In this document: piece by piece, positions 54,704 to 63,638 of the stretch | Position numbering within the stretch: position 1 is the stretch's first letter | Layout: each line of letters starts with the position of its first letter | Made by a program: the position numbers and the translations under genes | The notes under the pieces: model-generated | Told to the model about the DNA's origin: nothing | The model's input: the letters and a program-made list of their open reading frames with translations, nothing else | The model's database searches: none | Assembly: GCA_964446435.1 (NCBI GenBank) | Contig: CAYUOS010000001.1 | Coordinates: 1 to 64,000 of the forward strand | Direction: 5' to 3' | DNA length: 64,000 nt | From: SLNP01 sp964446435 | GTDB taxonomy: Bacteria; Bacteroidota; Bacteroidia; Bacteroidales; VadinHA17

Positions 54704-55873
54704 ATGAGAAAGATTGCATTTATCATTATTCTGGTGCCGCTTCTGGCATGTTCGCGCAACGGTGAGTCAGTGAAGGTGATGACAGGTGCCGACAGAATTG
54801 ATCAGTACCTCGGGCTTCTCAGCGGCAAGGCTGTGGCACTGGCTGCCAACCAGACCACAATGGTCGGAAATACTCACCTTGTTGATACCCTGCTGAGCCT
54901 GGGGGTCGACTTGAAGGTCATTTTTGCACCTGAGCATGGTTTCAGGGAGATGGCGGCTGCCGGTGTACACATAACAGGAGGTATAGATGAAAGGACCGGG
55001 GTTAAGATTGTAAGCCTCTATGGCAGCAGGTTCAAGCCGACTCCCGAAGACCTTGAGGGTATCGATATTGTGATCTTCGACATACAGGATGTGGGGGCGA
55101 GGTTCTACACCTACATCTCAACCATGCACTATGTAATGGAAGCCAGTGCCGAGAATGGCATTGGTTGCATTATACTCGACAGGCCCAACCCGAACGGATT
55201 CTATTTTGACGGACCGGTGAGGGAACCGGGGTTTGAATCTTTTGTCGGAAAGCACCCGGTGCCCGTGGTACACGGTATGTCGGTGGGTGAGTACGCCCGC
55301 ATGGTGAACGGAGAGGGATGGCTCGCCGGTGGTATTAAGTGCGACCTGACGGTTATCGAGTGCGTCGGGTGGACACATAAGGATATGTACGAGCTTCCGG
55401 TAAGGCCTTCGCCAAACCTGCCCAACCAGAACTCGATTTATCTCTATCCTTCAATATGCTTCTTCGAGGGAACCAGCATTTCACTTGGCCGTGGCACCGA
55501 CTTCCCGTTCCAGGTTTTCGGGGCGCCGGAATTTGAGGGAATATATGGTTTCAGCTTTATGCCTGTAAGCAGGCCTGAGGCAGGCAATCCGCCACACAAG
55601 GACAAGATGTGCTATGGCCGCGACCTGCGTGATGCCACAGCACACGGGCTGGTGCCATCAGGCATACTTGACATGTCGTGGGTGATAGAAGCCTATAATG
55701 CATTCCCTGACAAGAGCAATTTTTTCAGGAACTACTTCGATACCCTTGCCGGAACACGCAAGCTGAGGGAGCAGATCGAGGCCGGAATGTCGGCTGAAGA
55801 GATCAGGGAGACCTGGAAGGAGGATCTCGAGGCGTTTGGAAGGATAAGGAGTAAGTATTTGTTGTATCAATAG
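54704..55873 (+). CDS. DUF1343 / NamZ-like exo-beta-N-acetylmuramidase lipoprotein
   Basis: 389 aa from the ATG at 54704, which opens a lipoprotein signal peptide (VPLLAC, Cys near residue 13); an upstream in-frame GTG at 54659 is not signal-like. The DUF1343 (YbbC/NamZ) core is clear: FAPEHGFR, SLYGSRFKPTPEDL, VIFDIQDVGARFYTY, LDRPNPNG and GRGTDFPFQVFG. Characterised NamZ enzymes remove MurNAc from the non-reducing ends of peptidoglycan fragments, supporting cell-wall recycling. This fits the neighbouring transglycosylase gene 5 kb away, but they are not in one operon. Confidence 0.88.
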   Translation: MRKIAFIIILVPLLACSRNGESVKVMTGADRIDQYLGLLSGKAVALAANQTTMVGNTHLVDTLLSLGVDLKVIFAPEHGFREMAAAGVHITGGIDERTGVKIVSLYGSRFKPTPEDLEGIDIVIFDIQDVGARFYTYISTMHYVMEASAENGIGCIILDRPNPNGFYFDGPVREPGFESFVGKHPVPVVHGMSVGEYARMVNGEGWLAGGIKCDLTVIECVGWTHKDMYELPVRPSPNLPNQNSIYLYPSICFFEGTSISLGRGTDFPFQVFGAPEFEGIYGFSFMPVSRPEAGNPPHKDKMCYGRDLRDATAHGLVPSGILDMSWVIEAYNAFPDKSNFFRNYFDTLAGTRKLREQIEAGMSAEEIRETWKEDLEAFGRIRSKYLLYQ

Positions 55874-55876
55874 GTA

Positions 55877-55912
55877 TGGGGTGTGAGGTGTGAGGTGTCA
55901 GGTGTGGCGCGG
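55877..55912 (+). repeat. Short tandem GGTGTGA repeat
   Basis: After the DUF1343 stop codon, four to five imperfect copies of a 7-base unit (GGTGTGA, GGTGTGA, GGTGTCA, GGTGTGG) occur in tandem, then GCGGGGTGAAGGGTGA. Purine-rich simple repeat of unknown role, possibly a variable-number locus. Confidence 0.6.
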
Positions 55913-55946
55913 GGTGAAGGGTGATTAATTAATAATTGGATTTATA

Positions 55947-56666
55947 ATGAAGAGAGGGACAATATTATCGTTGCCGGTGCCGCAGGCGGCTGAGATAATG
56001 GCTGATGCAGGGTTTGAATGGGTATTGATTGACATGGAGCATTCATCGCTTGGTCTGGGTGAGGTACATAATATAATAAATGCCGCAGGCGACAGGTTGC
56101 TGAAGATAGTGCGTGTGCCGGGTAACGACGAGATATGGATAAAGCGGATTCTTGATCTGGGTTGTGACGGCATCCTGGTACCGATGGTTAACACACGCGA
56201 AGCCACAGAGGCGGCTGTTAGCTCTTCGCTATATCCTCCTGCGGGAAGAAGGAGTGTAGGCCTCAGTCGCGCTCACAGATATGGTCCGGGTTTCGGAGAG
56301 TACGTCGCCGGAGCCAACCGTAAACTGATTGTCATGATTCAGGTAGAGCATATCGATGCAGTGAGGAATCTTGACGATATCCTTTCCGTTAATGGGATCA
56401 GTGCGATATTCATCGGTCCCTACGACCTCTCTGCCAGCATGGGCCTGACAGGCCAGACAGGTCATCCTGAGGTTGTGGCAGCAATCGATACGGTTAAATC
56501 AAAGTGCAATTCTGCCCGACTGCCATGGGGCATATTCTCGTTAACACCGGAAGGACTCGATAAGCATATTGCCGACGGATGCACCTATGCCCTGTGCGCA
56601 ACAGATTCCTTTATGCTGGCCGGAGAGGCAGCAAGGACCTCTGCCCGGTTAGGATCGGCTTCTTAG
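55947..56666 (+). CDS. HpcH/HpaI family class II aldolase
   Basis: 239 aa. Metal-dependent pyruvate aldolases of this family split 2-keto-3-deoxy sugars or 4-hydroxy-2-oxo acids. Expected elements are present: DMEHS (about 28-32, catalytic His), KIVRVPGND, PPAGRRSVGLSR, metal ligands in IQVEHIDAV (Glu) and IFIGPYDLSASMG (Asp). The protein is slightly shorter than HpaI (about 260 aa). The substrate cannot be assigned. It lies 73 bases after the DUF1343 gene and converges on the anti-sigma-like gene with a two-base gap. Confidence 0.87.
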   Translation: MKRGTILSLPVPQAAEIMADAGFEWVLIDMEHSSLGLGEVHNIINAAGDRLLKIVRVPGNDEIWIKRILDLGCDGILVPMVNTREATEAAVSSSLYPPAGRRSVGLSRAHRYGPGFGEYVAGANRKLIVMIQVEHIDAVRNLDDILSVNGISAIFIGPYDLSASMGLTGQTGHPEVVAAIDTVKSKCNSARLPWGIFSLTPEGLDKHIADGCTYALCATDSFMLAGEAARTSARLGSAS

Positions 56667-56668
56667 GT

Positions 56669-57982
56669 TCACTTTGCGGGAAGGAATGTTATCCTTATTC
56701 TGACAGTGTCGTTTACAGCTGTTCCTGACCTCATTGCCGGCGACCATCCGGGTCCTCTTGAAAGAAGCCTGACAGTCTCGGCAGAGTATGGCTCGCCGTT
56801 ACTGCTGACAATTACAGGGGTCCCTTTCCTTCCTCTTAAGGAGACAGGAAGTAGGGCTTCAACTATGACCACCTGCATCCCCTCTTCATATTTTGGATTC
56901 CTGATATTCCTTCTGATATAGTCATGGAAGGCAGGGTAACCACCCACAGGCAGCGGCGGAGTATAGTCAGGTGACATCATGGAATCAGGCAGAACAATTT
57001 CTGATAGTTCTCCGGCAAGCATCAGGCCTTCAGCAGCCTGCTCCTGTTCTGCCGACCTTACTGCTGCTGTTACAGGTGTCTTCCGCCTTTCGCCGTAACC
57101 TACAACAATCACCTCATCGAGGGCTTTCATGTCAGGTTCCATCCTGATGCTTACCATTTCTGATTTATCGGCCTGCACAAGCAACTGTTTATATCCAACG
57201 AAGTTGGCTACCAGAATAATTGAGGTATCAGGTTTATCAGGAACCATAAGGATGAACCTTCCATCTGCACCGGTAACGGTTCCGGCAGCGGGTTGGCCTT
57301 TTATGTAGATGTTAACAAAGGGAAATGGTTTTCCGGTTTCGTCGGAAACCATCCCGGTTATCTTTCCTGCTTCTTCGACTTTCATTTGAATGGTGGCAAC
57401 GAAAGGATCAATTATCAATGGTTGTACCACACCTGCAGCCTTAAGCAGAGTCTCTTTCACGGCAACTTCCCTGTCAGCAACCACACTTACCGATATTATT
57501 TCTGATCTTTCCTTCGAAGCATCTGCGGCAACCTGTTTTGTTACCGCGGTCAGTTTAAGGGAGTCTGCCCGGGGACGGGCAGTGTCATCCGAGGTTGCTG
57601 CAATCTTTTCTTCACCTCCGGGCTTTTCATCTCCTTTTTGTGTTCTCTCTTCAGCAACAGCAGGATGTGGCGGTGACAGCTTACCGGCGGGACGGAGCAG
57701 AACCACCGAGGTTACTATGAACACCAGCGCCACTGCGGCAATACCTGAGTAGAATACTATATTGCGCCTGGCTGAACGCGCATTGATCCTCTTCCTGAGA
57801 AGAGAAAGGTCAGAGGCTGCATCTGACGGGTCGAGCATGGATAAGCCTTCGGCGGCGTCTGCGGCGAACTGATCGCGCTGCATCTCCTTCTCAAAGGAGT
57901 TGCGCTCCCTGTCAGACATCTCTCCGGCAGCATACCGGAGGAGGTCCTCGCGTTTTCCGTTATTTTTCTTCATACCTGACAT
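56669..57982 (-). CDS. Anti-sigma-like membrane protein with SusC-type CarboxypepD_reg and TonB C-terminal-like domains
   Basis: 437 aa (434 from the second ATG at 57973). Cytoplasmic N-terminus (1-73, LLRYAAGEMSDRER), which resembles anti-sigma factors without a zinc finger; one transmembrane helix (74-97); a long Pro/Lys/Glu linker; a CarboxypepD_reg-like domain (about 207-283, ITGMVSDETGKPFPFVN) ending in ALDEVIVVGYGERR (288-301), the segment normally found between the regulatory domain and plug of SusC; and a TonB_C-like domain (about 346-435: GGYPAFHDYIRRNI, VVIVEALLPV, LLSRGPGWSPA). The gene overlaps the ECF sigma gene by 23 bases, typical of a sigma/anti-sigma pair. It may link an envelope signal to sigma release. 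Domain calls are by eye. Confidence 0.82.
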   Translation of the reverse strand: MSGMKKNNGKREDLLRYAAGEMSDRERNSFEKEMQRDQFAADAAEGLSMLDPSDAASDLSLLRKRINARSARRNIVFYSGIAAVALVFIVTSVVLLRPAGKLSPPHPAVAEERTQKGDEKPGGEEKIAATSDDTARPRADSLKLTAVTKQVAADASKERSEIISVSVVADREVAVKETLLKAAGVVQPLIIDPFVATIQMKVEEAGKITGMVSDETGKPFPFVNIYIKGQPAAGTVTGADGRFILMVPDKPDTSIILVANFVGYKQLLVQADKSEMVSIRMEPDMKALDEVIVVGYGERRKTPVTAAVRSAEQEQAAEGLMLAGELSEIVLPDSMMSPDYTPPLPVGGYPAFHDYIRRNIRNPKYEEGMQVVIVEALLPVSLRGRKGTPVIVSSNGEPYSAETVRLLSRGPGWSPAMRSGTAVNDTVRIRITFLPAK

Positions 57983-58562
57983 TTTTCCCCTCCAGGCAGA
58001 TTTTAAGGTTTCTCTTACCGTTCTGCAGCAGGCTTTTCACTCTCTTTTCATCCGATCGCATTCTCTCTGCTATTTCACGGTAACATTTATTTTCGAAGTA
58101 GAAAAGTTCCACCGATTCTCTCTGCAACTGAGAGAGTTTTTCGATGCACTCCCTCAGAGCCCTGTCGGTTTCACTTCCTTCCCTGTCAACAGGATGCAGA
58201 AATGGCTCCGATTCCACAAATAATTCCTGTTCAATTGCCCATTCCTCATGCTTTGCCTTTCCCGATGCCTCTGACCTGAGAGCCATAAGACAGAAGTTTT
58301 TTGTTACCACATAGAGCCATGCCCTGAAATTATCGGGCCGGTGCCTGGCCGGTTCCGAGGCAATCTTCTCAAAAATGCCCATAACAGCATCCCGTGCTTC
58401 CTCCCTGTTCCGGAGGTACTTCATGCAAACACCGTAAACAAGATGCATGTACCTTGAATAGAGTTCTCCGAGTGCCTTAAGGTCGCCTCCTTCATGGAAC
58501 CTGACGAGCAATTCCCCGTCAGAGAGTTCCCTGTTTTGTTTGCGCAGAATCCTTAAAGGCAT
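57960..58562 (-). CDS. ECF RNA polymerase sigma factor
   Basis: 200 aa sigma-70 family factor with region 2 (about 35-85, YSRYMHLVYGVCMKYLRN and DAVMGIFEKI) and region 4 (about 130-185, LQRESVELFYFENKCYREI then the helix-turn-helix RSDEKRVKSLLQNGKRNLK). Region 3 is absent, as usual for ECF factors. The anti-sigma-like gene overlaps its end by 23 bases. The divergent VWA gene, 127 bases away, is a likely target together with this operon, from position alone. Confidence 0.93.
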   Translation of the reverse strand: MPLRILRKQNRELSDGELLVRFHEGGDLKALGELYSRYMHLVYGVCMKYLRNREEARDAVMGIFEKIASEPARHRPDNFRAWLYVVTKNFCLMALRSEASGKAKHEEWAIEQELFVESEPFLHPVDREGSETDRALRECIEKLSQLQRESVELFYFENKCYREIAERMRSDEKRVKSLLQNGKRNLKICLEGKNVRYEEK

Positions 58563-58595
58563 GAAATCCAGATTGATCAGTTCTTAAGTCAGACA

Positions 58596-58603
58596 TAAAA
58601 GTA
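58596..58603 (-). promoter_or_regulatory. Possible -7 element of the sigma/anti-sigma operon
   Basis: TACTTTTA on the minus strand, one mismatch to TAnnTTTG, 33 bases before the sigma ATG at 58562. Confidence 0.4.
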
Positions 58604-58689
58604 CTGATTTCTGTTTTTTTTCTGTTGATTTTATGGAATTATTCCTCAGGCAGCATCATGATGATGTAAACCAATTAATAACTGTAACA

Positions 58690-60528
58690 ATGAAAAATTC
58701 AATAACAATTATGATCCTGCTGCTGATCGCTTCAGCAACAATGGCACAGACCCGGACAATAAGCGGTCTCGTGACAGATGAGAATGGCAAGTCGTTTCCG
58801 TATGTAAATGTCTTTGTTGAATCGAACAAATCGGTTTCGGCCGTTACTGACAGCCAGGGCAGATACAGCATTACAGTGCCTGAGAAATCTGTCCTGGTAT
58901 TTGCATTTGTGGGGTATAAGACACAAAAGGTACAGACTGGCATTTCAGACATCATAAATGTTAAAATGGAGCCTGATCTTACCACACTCCAGGAGGTAAT
59001 AACTGTTGGATATAATGCTGGCCGGCATAAGATTGTGACAGCGATGGAAATGTCGCCGGCCTCTGTCAGCAGGCCCGGATGGGGATATTATGATGCAATG
59101 GACAGGGAGGACTATTCGCGTATAAGGGAGTCAGGTTTCCACAGTGTGGCTCATAATCCCCTCTCGACCTTCTCGATTGACGTTGACAACGCGGCTTACT
59201 CAAATATTCGCAGGTTCCTCAATATGGGACAGATGCCTCCTGCCGATGCAGTGCGCATTGAGGAGATGATAAACTACTTTACCTACGACTATCCCGAGCC
59301 CTCAGGGAGTCATCCCTTTTCTGTTTATACCGAAGTTGCGACCTGTCCGTGGAACAGCAATAACATGCTTCTTCATATAGGACTAAAGGGAAAGAGTATT
59401 GAAAAGAGCAAGCTTCCGCCGTCAAACCTGGTGTTCCTGATTGATGTTTCGGGCTCGATGGATGCCCCAAACAGGCTGCCCCTGCTCAAATCGGCATTCC
59501 GTATGCTCGTAAATGAGATGAGGCCTTCTGACAGGGTTGCCATTGTTGTTTATGCAGGTGCAAGCGGTGTTGTTCTTGAATCGACTCCCGGAAGCAAAAA
59601 GGATGTAATAATATCTGCCCTTGACAGGCTTCAGGCCGGAGGATCAACAGCAGGAGGGGCGGGTCTCAGGCTTGCATACAGGGTTGCCCAGACGAACTAT
59701 ATCAAGGGAGGCAATAACAGGATTATCCTTGCAACCGACGGCGACTTCAACGTAGGCGTTACCAGCAATGCCGAACTGGAGAGGATGGTTGAAACAGAGC
59801 GTGAGAAGGGGGTTTTCATAACAGTGCTTGGATTTGGCATGGGCAACTACAAGGACAACAGGCTTGAGACCATTGCCAACAAGGGAAACGGCAACTATGC
59901 CTACATCGACAATATTCAGGAGGCGCGCAAGGTGCTGGTGCAGGAGTTTGGCGGTACACTTTTCACCATTGCAAAGGATGTGAAATTCCAGCTGGAGTTT
60001 AATCCTGCACATGTCCACTCATACCGGCTTATTGGTTATGAAAACAGACTGTTGGATGATGAGGACTTTAACGATGACCGGAAGGATGCCGGTGAGATGG
60101 GCGCAGGACATACAGTTACCGCACTTTATGAACTGGTGCCGGCTGGCCGTTCCGGTGCCAATCCACTGGTTGACCCGCTTAAATACCAGGCCGGTAATCG
60201 TCAGCCTGCGAGGTCACTGAATGATGAGATTGTTACCGTTAAGCTAAGGTACAAGGACCCTTATGGAGCCGAGAGCCGGATGTTCGAGGAGGTTGTAAAG
60301 AGCGGAGAGCGCAGTTTTGAGCGCAGCAGCGAGGATATGAGGTTTTCAGCTGCCATAGCTGCATTCGGTATGATGCTTAGGGATTCTGAGCATAAGGGAG
60401 ATATTACCTATGACAGGATAATCGCGATAGCTTCAGGGGCCAGGGGTAATGACCCCGATGGCTACCGTGCTGAGTTTATCAGGCTTGTCTCATCGGCAGC
60501 AGGCTTAAGCTCAAGGCACAGGAATTGA
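58690..60528 (+). CDS. Secreted VWA-domain protein with SusC-like N-terminal CarboxypepD_reg/TonB-box segment
   Basis: 612 aa from the ATG at 58690, which starts a signal peptide (KNSITIMILLLIASATMAQ); an upstream in-frame ATG at 58633 would hide it. Domains: CarboxypepD_reg-like (about 22-98, RTISGLVTDENGKSFPYVN) followed by TLQEVITVGYN, like the TonB-box region of SusC; a YfbK-type N-terminal VWA-associated domain (about 130-235, AYSNIRRFLNMGQMP); a VWA domain with an intact metal site DVSGSM (252-257) and ATDGD; and a C-terminal YfbK-type region (about 430-605). Function is unknown; VWA proteins mediate protein contacts. It is divergent from the sigma operon and shares the SusC-like module with the anti-sigma-like protein. 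Confidence 0.88.
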   Translation: MKNSITIMILLLIASATMAQTRTISGLVTDENGKSFPYVNVFVESNKSVSAVTDSQGRYSITVPEKSVLVFAFVGYKTQKVQTGISDIINVKMEPDLTTLQEVITVGYNAGRHKIVTAMEMSPASVSRPGWGYYDAMDREDYSRIRESGFHSVAHNPLSTFSIDVDNAAYSNIRRFLNMGQMPPADAVRIEEMINYFTYDYPEPSGSHPFSVYTEVATCPWNSNNMLLHIGLKGKSIEKSKLPPSNLVFLIDVSGSMDAPNRLPLLKSAFRMLVNEMRPSDRVAIVVYAGASGVVLESTPGSKKDVIISALDRLQAGGSTAGGAGLRLAYRVAQTNYIKGGNNRIILATDGDFNVGVTSNAELERMVETEREKGVFITVLGFGMGNYKDNRLETIANKGNGNYAYIDNIQEARKVLVQEFGGTLFTIAKDVKFQLEFNPAHVHSYRLIGYENRLLDDEDFNDDRKDAGEMGAGHTVTALYELVPAGRSGANPLVDPLKYQAGNRQPARSLNDEIVTVKLRYKDPYGAESRMFEEVVKSGERSFERSSEDMRFSAAIAAFGMMLRDSEHKGDITYDRIIAIASGARGNDPDGYRAEFIRLVSSAAGLSSRHRN

Positions 60529-60553
60529 TTTGATGGCAGTATGATCAGATTTA

Positions 60554-60583
60554 CCGGGGCGTGGTTTTGCAACTGCGCCCCGG
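60554..60583 (+). terminator. Terminator after the VWA gene
   Basis: CCGGGGCG (60554-60561) pairs with CGCCCCGG (60576-60583), eight perfect base pairs with a 14-nt loop, followed by CTGTTTCTG. The T-tract is weak. Confidence 0.6.
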
Positions 60584-60727
60584 CTGTTTCTGTATGGCTA
60601 TCCATTCTCATTACCCATGGTCAGGGGTTGAACATTACTCTGCTTCAGATTGTTATAAAAATAGTTAAAAATGTATTAAAATCGTTTGGGCTGATGGCCC
60701 GCGCTGCTGCAGATCCTGAATAAATTC

Positions 60728-60735
60728 TATATTTG
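60728..60735 (+). promoter_or_regulatory. -7 promoter element abutting the His-rich protein start
   Basis: TATATTTG matches TAnnTTTG exactly and lies six bases before the ATG at 60742, predicting a nearly leaderless mRNA. Confidence 0.6.
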
Positions 60736-60741
60736 CACATC

Positions 60742-61110
60742 ATGCGGAAAAGGTTCACCAGGCTGTTTTTTAAAGTTGCTGCCATCATGATGATTGCAGC
60801 CCTGGGAGCGTTCCAGTTCAACAGAACATCCAACCTTCATTACCATGTTGATGATTACGGAAGAGTTGTTTCACACTCCCATCCGTATGACAAATCAAAA
60901 GATGCCGGTCCGTTCAAGACTCATTCACATGGCAAGTGCGATATTACAATCCCCTCAGGGTCAATTGATATGTCGGTGGCGGAATGGTCGCAGGCAATAT
61001 TGCAGGCTCCATCAGAAGAGGTCAGACAATACACAGATTACCTGGTGTCAAGGGAACAGGATGGACTCCACCCGATAAGGGGCAGGGCGCCTCCTTCCAT
61101 TACCATTTAA
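60742..61110 (+). CDS. Small His-rich secreted or membrane-anchored protein
   Basis: 122 aa. I do not know a named family. A hydrophobic N-terminal segment (about 10-27, FKVAAIMMIAALGAF) exports or anchors it. The next part carries three clustered histidine motifs: HYH, HSH and HSH (about 33-62), with nearby Asp, Tyr and a Cys (HGKCD), which suggests metal binding. The C-terminal half is polar. It lies 101 bases before a TonB-dependent receptor on the same strand, so the two may act together in metal or metal-complex handling; this is inference from composition and position. Confidence 0.75.
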   Translation: MRKRFTRLFFKVAAIMMIAALGAFQFNRTSNLHYHVDDYGRVVSHSHPYDKSKDAGPFKTHSHGKCDITIPSGSIDMSVAEWSQAILQAPSEEVRQYTDYLVSREQDGLHPIRGRAPPSITI

Positions 61111-61211
61111 CCAGTTCCCCCGCGAGAGACTATTCTCTCAGTCTTCTGCTGCCGCGATCAATAAGGCAGAGGATACTTATGGAAACAAAATGGTAATTAA
61201 TTTCAGGAACA

Positions 61212-63587
61212 ATGAGAATTAGAAGATTTAGTGCATTACTTGCTATTGCCATGTTTTGCATTTCGATAATTGATGCCCAGACCAGGCGTACCGACGCCAA
61301 TATTTTCGGACATGTGGTGTCGGAGGGCTCTCACGTGCCATTCGCCAATGTATATATTAAGGGTACAACCATAGGTGTTTCGACCGATGAGACCGGTCAT
61401 TACAGAATGATCAATCTCCCTGTGGGAAGGCATGTTGTGGTTGCCCAATTCGTGGGTTACAAGCCGGCCGAACAGATCATTGTAATAGCACAAGGCCAGA
61501 CAATAGAGGTTAACTTCGAACTTGAGTCAGACATGCTGGGCCTCGATGAAATAGTCGTGACTGCCGACAGGAATGACAAGAACAGGAAGGAGGCATCGTC
61601 AATAGTAAACACAATCACGCCCAGGATGTTTTCGTTCACACAGTCGGTAACCCTCAATGAAGGACTTGTCTTTTCTCCCGGGCTGAGGGTTGAGAACAAC
61701 TGCCAGAACTGCGGATTCAACCAGGTAAGGATGAACGGGCTTGAGGGACCCTATTCGCAGATACTGATTAACAGCAGACCTGTTTTCAGTGGTCTTGCCG
61801 GGGTATATGGCCTTGAACTGATTCCCTCAAACATGATTGAAAGAGTTGAGGTTATCAGGGGTGGAGGTTCAGCCCTCTATGGCAGCAATGCCATAGCCGG
61901 TACCATTAATATTATACTGAAGGACCCCATAAGGAATTCGTTTGAGATCAACAGTACCGGAGGACTGACCGGTCTGGGTATTGCTAGCAACGGAGGGCTG
62001 GCCCGCGATTACAACGTCGGGGTAAACAGCTCAGTTGTCTCAGCCGACAGTAAGACGGGCCTCTCAGTATTTGGATTCAGCAGGGGAAGGGATCCTTATG
62101 ATGCAAACGGAGACTCCTTTTCGGAGATCGCAATGATCGACAATACAACAGTAGGTGCCAGGGCATTTCACCGTTTCGGGAACAGGAGCAAGCTGGCTAT
62201 CGATCTGTTCAACATAAGGGAGGAGCGAAGGGGAGGCAACAAGTTCGACATGGTATATCATGAGGCTGATATTGCCGAGGCGGTCACTCACAATATTAAC
62301 AACGCCGCTGTGACCTACGACAGGTTTTTCAGGGACTTTGACAAGCTGTCTGTGTTCTTCTCGATGCAGGACGTGGCGAGGAAGTCCTACTACGGAGCCA
62401 ATAAGTCGCTGAAGGATTATGGCAAGACAGATGGCTTTACCTGGGTGGGTGGAGCACAGTACAATCTCGATGCCGGTGAAAGAACCAGTATTGTATCAGG
62501 CCTGGAGTTAAGAAAAGAGAAGCTCACTGACACCAAGCTTGGTTATGCTGACTTTGAGAACGCTGTGATCGAAGATGGAGTGATTGTAAGCGTGCCCCAT
62601 ACTGAAAATACGATTGTTGCATGCCAGACTTTTACAACAGGCGGATTCTTCTCACAGGTTGAGCAGGGAATAGGAAGGCTGCGGCTTTCAGGCGGATTAC
62701 GGTTCGATCTGTACGAGGTGAAATGCAACCTGACGGGAGAGAGAGAGCCGGGTGTGGTGCTTAGTCCGAGACTGAACCTCCTATATAATTTCTCAACATC
62801 CCTTCAGGGAAGAGTCTCCTACTCACAAGGGTATCGTGCCCCGCAGGTGTTCGATGAGGATCTCCACATTCTGACCTCAGGCCTTAGGCAGGTAATAATC
62901 AGAAACGATCCTGATCTTATAAGAGAGAAAAGCCATAGTTTCATGGGGTCGCTGGATTTCAACCGCAAGGTGGGTTCAGTTAACCTCAACCTGCTCGCAG
63001 AGGGCTTCTACACGAGGCTGCAGGATCCGTTTGCCAATGAGTTCGGAACTCCCGATGAGAATGGCACCGTAATATATATAAGGAGTAATGCTGCTGAAGG
63101 AGCGACGGTAAGCGGTGTTAACCTTGAAATGAACATGATTCCGGTTGCCGGTGTCACCATTTCTGCAGGTGCCACACTGCAACAGAGCAAATTTGACACA
63201 CCTGTTGAATTTGACGAGCGCAGATTTTTCAGGACACCCGACAGGTATGGATTCGCCACCATTAACTGGCAGCCCGCCAGGAAATTCGAAGCATCTCTGA
63301 CAGGAACATACACCGGCCCAATGCTGGTTCCCTACTTTGGAATGCTGTCACCTGATCCTGAAGAAGGTATGCTTATCAGAAGTAACTCGTTCCTCGATCT
63401 GGGTTTCAACATCAGGTATGATATCAGGCTCAACGGCAGCCGTGCCCAGCTGTTCGGCGGAATGAAGAATCTCTTTAACGCTTATCAGAAAGATTTCGAC
63501 ACCGGACTGGACAGGGACCCTGGATTTATATATGGTCCGCTGGCACCACGCTCTGTTTACCTTGGTATCAGAATAGGAATCTTTTAG
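61212..63587 (+). CDS. TonB-dependent outer-membrane receptor with CxxC in the plug
   Basis: 791 aa. Signal peptide (about 1-22, ending IDAQ), CarboxypepD_reg-like domain (about 30-110), TonB-box-like LDEIVVTADRN (about 114-124), plug domain (about 130-235: NCQNCGFNQVRMNGLEG, VEVIRGGGSALYGSNAIAGTINI), and a 22-strand-type barrel ending in a Phe. It is of the siderophore/cobalamin/metal receptor kind, not SusC, and has no SusD partner. The NCQNCGF motif in the plug is unusual for the general family and could bind metal. With the His-rich protein upstream, a metal or metal complex is the likely cargo. A bidirectional terminator follows. Confidence 0.92.
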   Translation: MRIRRFSALLAIAMFCISIIDAQTRRTDANIFGHVVSEGSHVPFANVYIKGTTIGVSTDETGHYRMINLPVGRHVVVAQFVGYKPAEQIIVIAQGQTIEVNFELESDMLGLDEIVVTADRNDKNRKEASSIVNTITPRMFSFTQSVTLNEGLVFSPGLRVENNCQNCGFNQVRMNGLEGPYSQILINSRPVFSGLAGVYGLELIPSNMIERVEVIRGGGSALYGSNAIAGTINIILKDPIRNSFEINSTGGLTGLGIASNGGLARDYNVGVNSSVVSADSKTGLSVFGFSRGRDPYDANGDSFSEIAMIDNTTVGARAFHRFGNRSKLAIDLFNIREERRGGNKFDMVYHEADIAEAVTHNINNAAVTYDRFFRDFDKLSVFFSMQDVARKSYYGANKSLKDYGKTDGFTWVGGAQYNLDAGERTSIVSGLELRKEKLTDTKLGYADFENAVIEDGVIVSVPHTENTIVACQTFTTGGFFSQVEQGIGRLRLSGGLRFDLYEVKCNLTGEREPGVVLSPRLNLLYNFSTSLQGRVSYSQGYRAPQVFDEDLHILTSGLRQVIIRNDPDLIREKSHSFMGSLDFNRKVGSVNLNLLAEGFYTRLQDPFANEFGTPDENGTVIYIRSNAAEGATVSGVNLEMNMIPVAGVTISAGATLQQSKFDTPVEFDERRFFRTPDRYGFATINWQPARKFEASLTGTYTGPMLVPYFGMLSPDPEEGMLIRSNSFLDLGFNIRYDIRLNGSRAQLFGGMKNLFNAYQKDFDTGLDRDPGFIYGPLAPRSVYLGIRIGIF

Positions 63588-63638
63588 CAAGGTTAGAAAC
63601 CCGATCGGCATTAAGAAAAACCGGTTGGTATACAAAAG

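Noticed and set aside
61111..61211. Possible riboswitch leader before the TonB receptor
   Set aside because: Only a five-base hairpin is visible and no cobalamin-box or other aptamer motif could be recognised.
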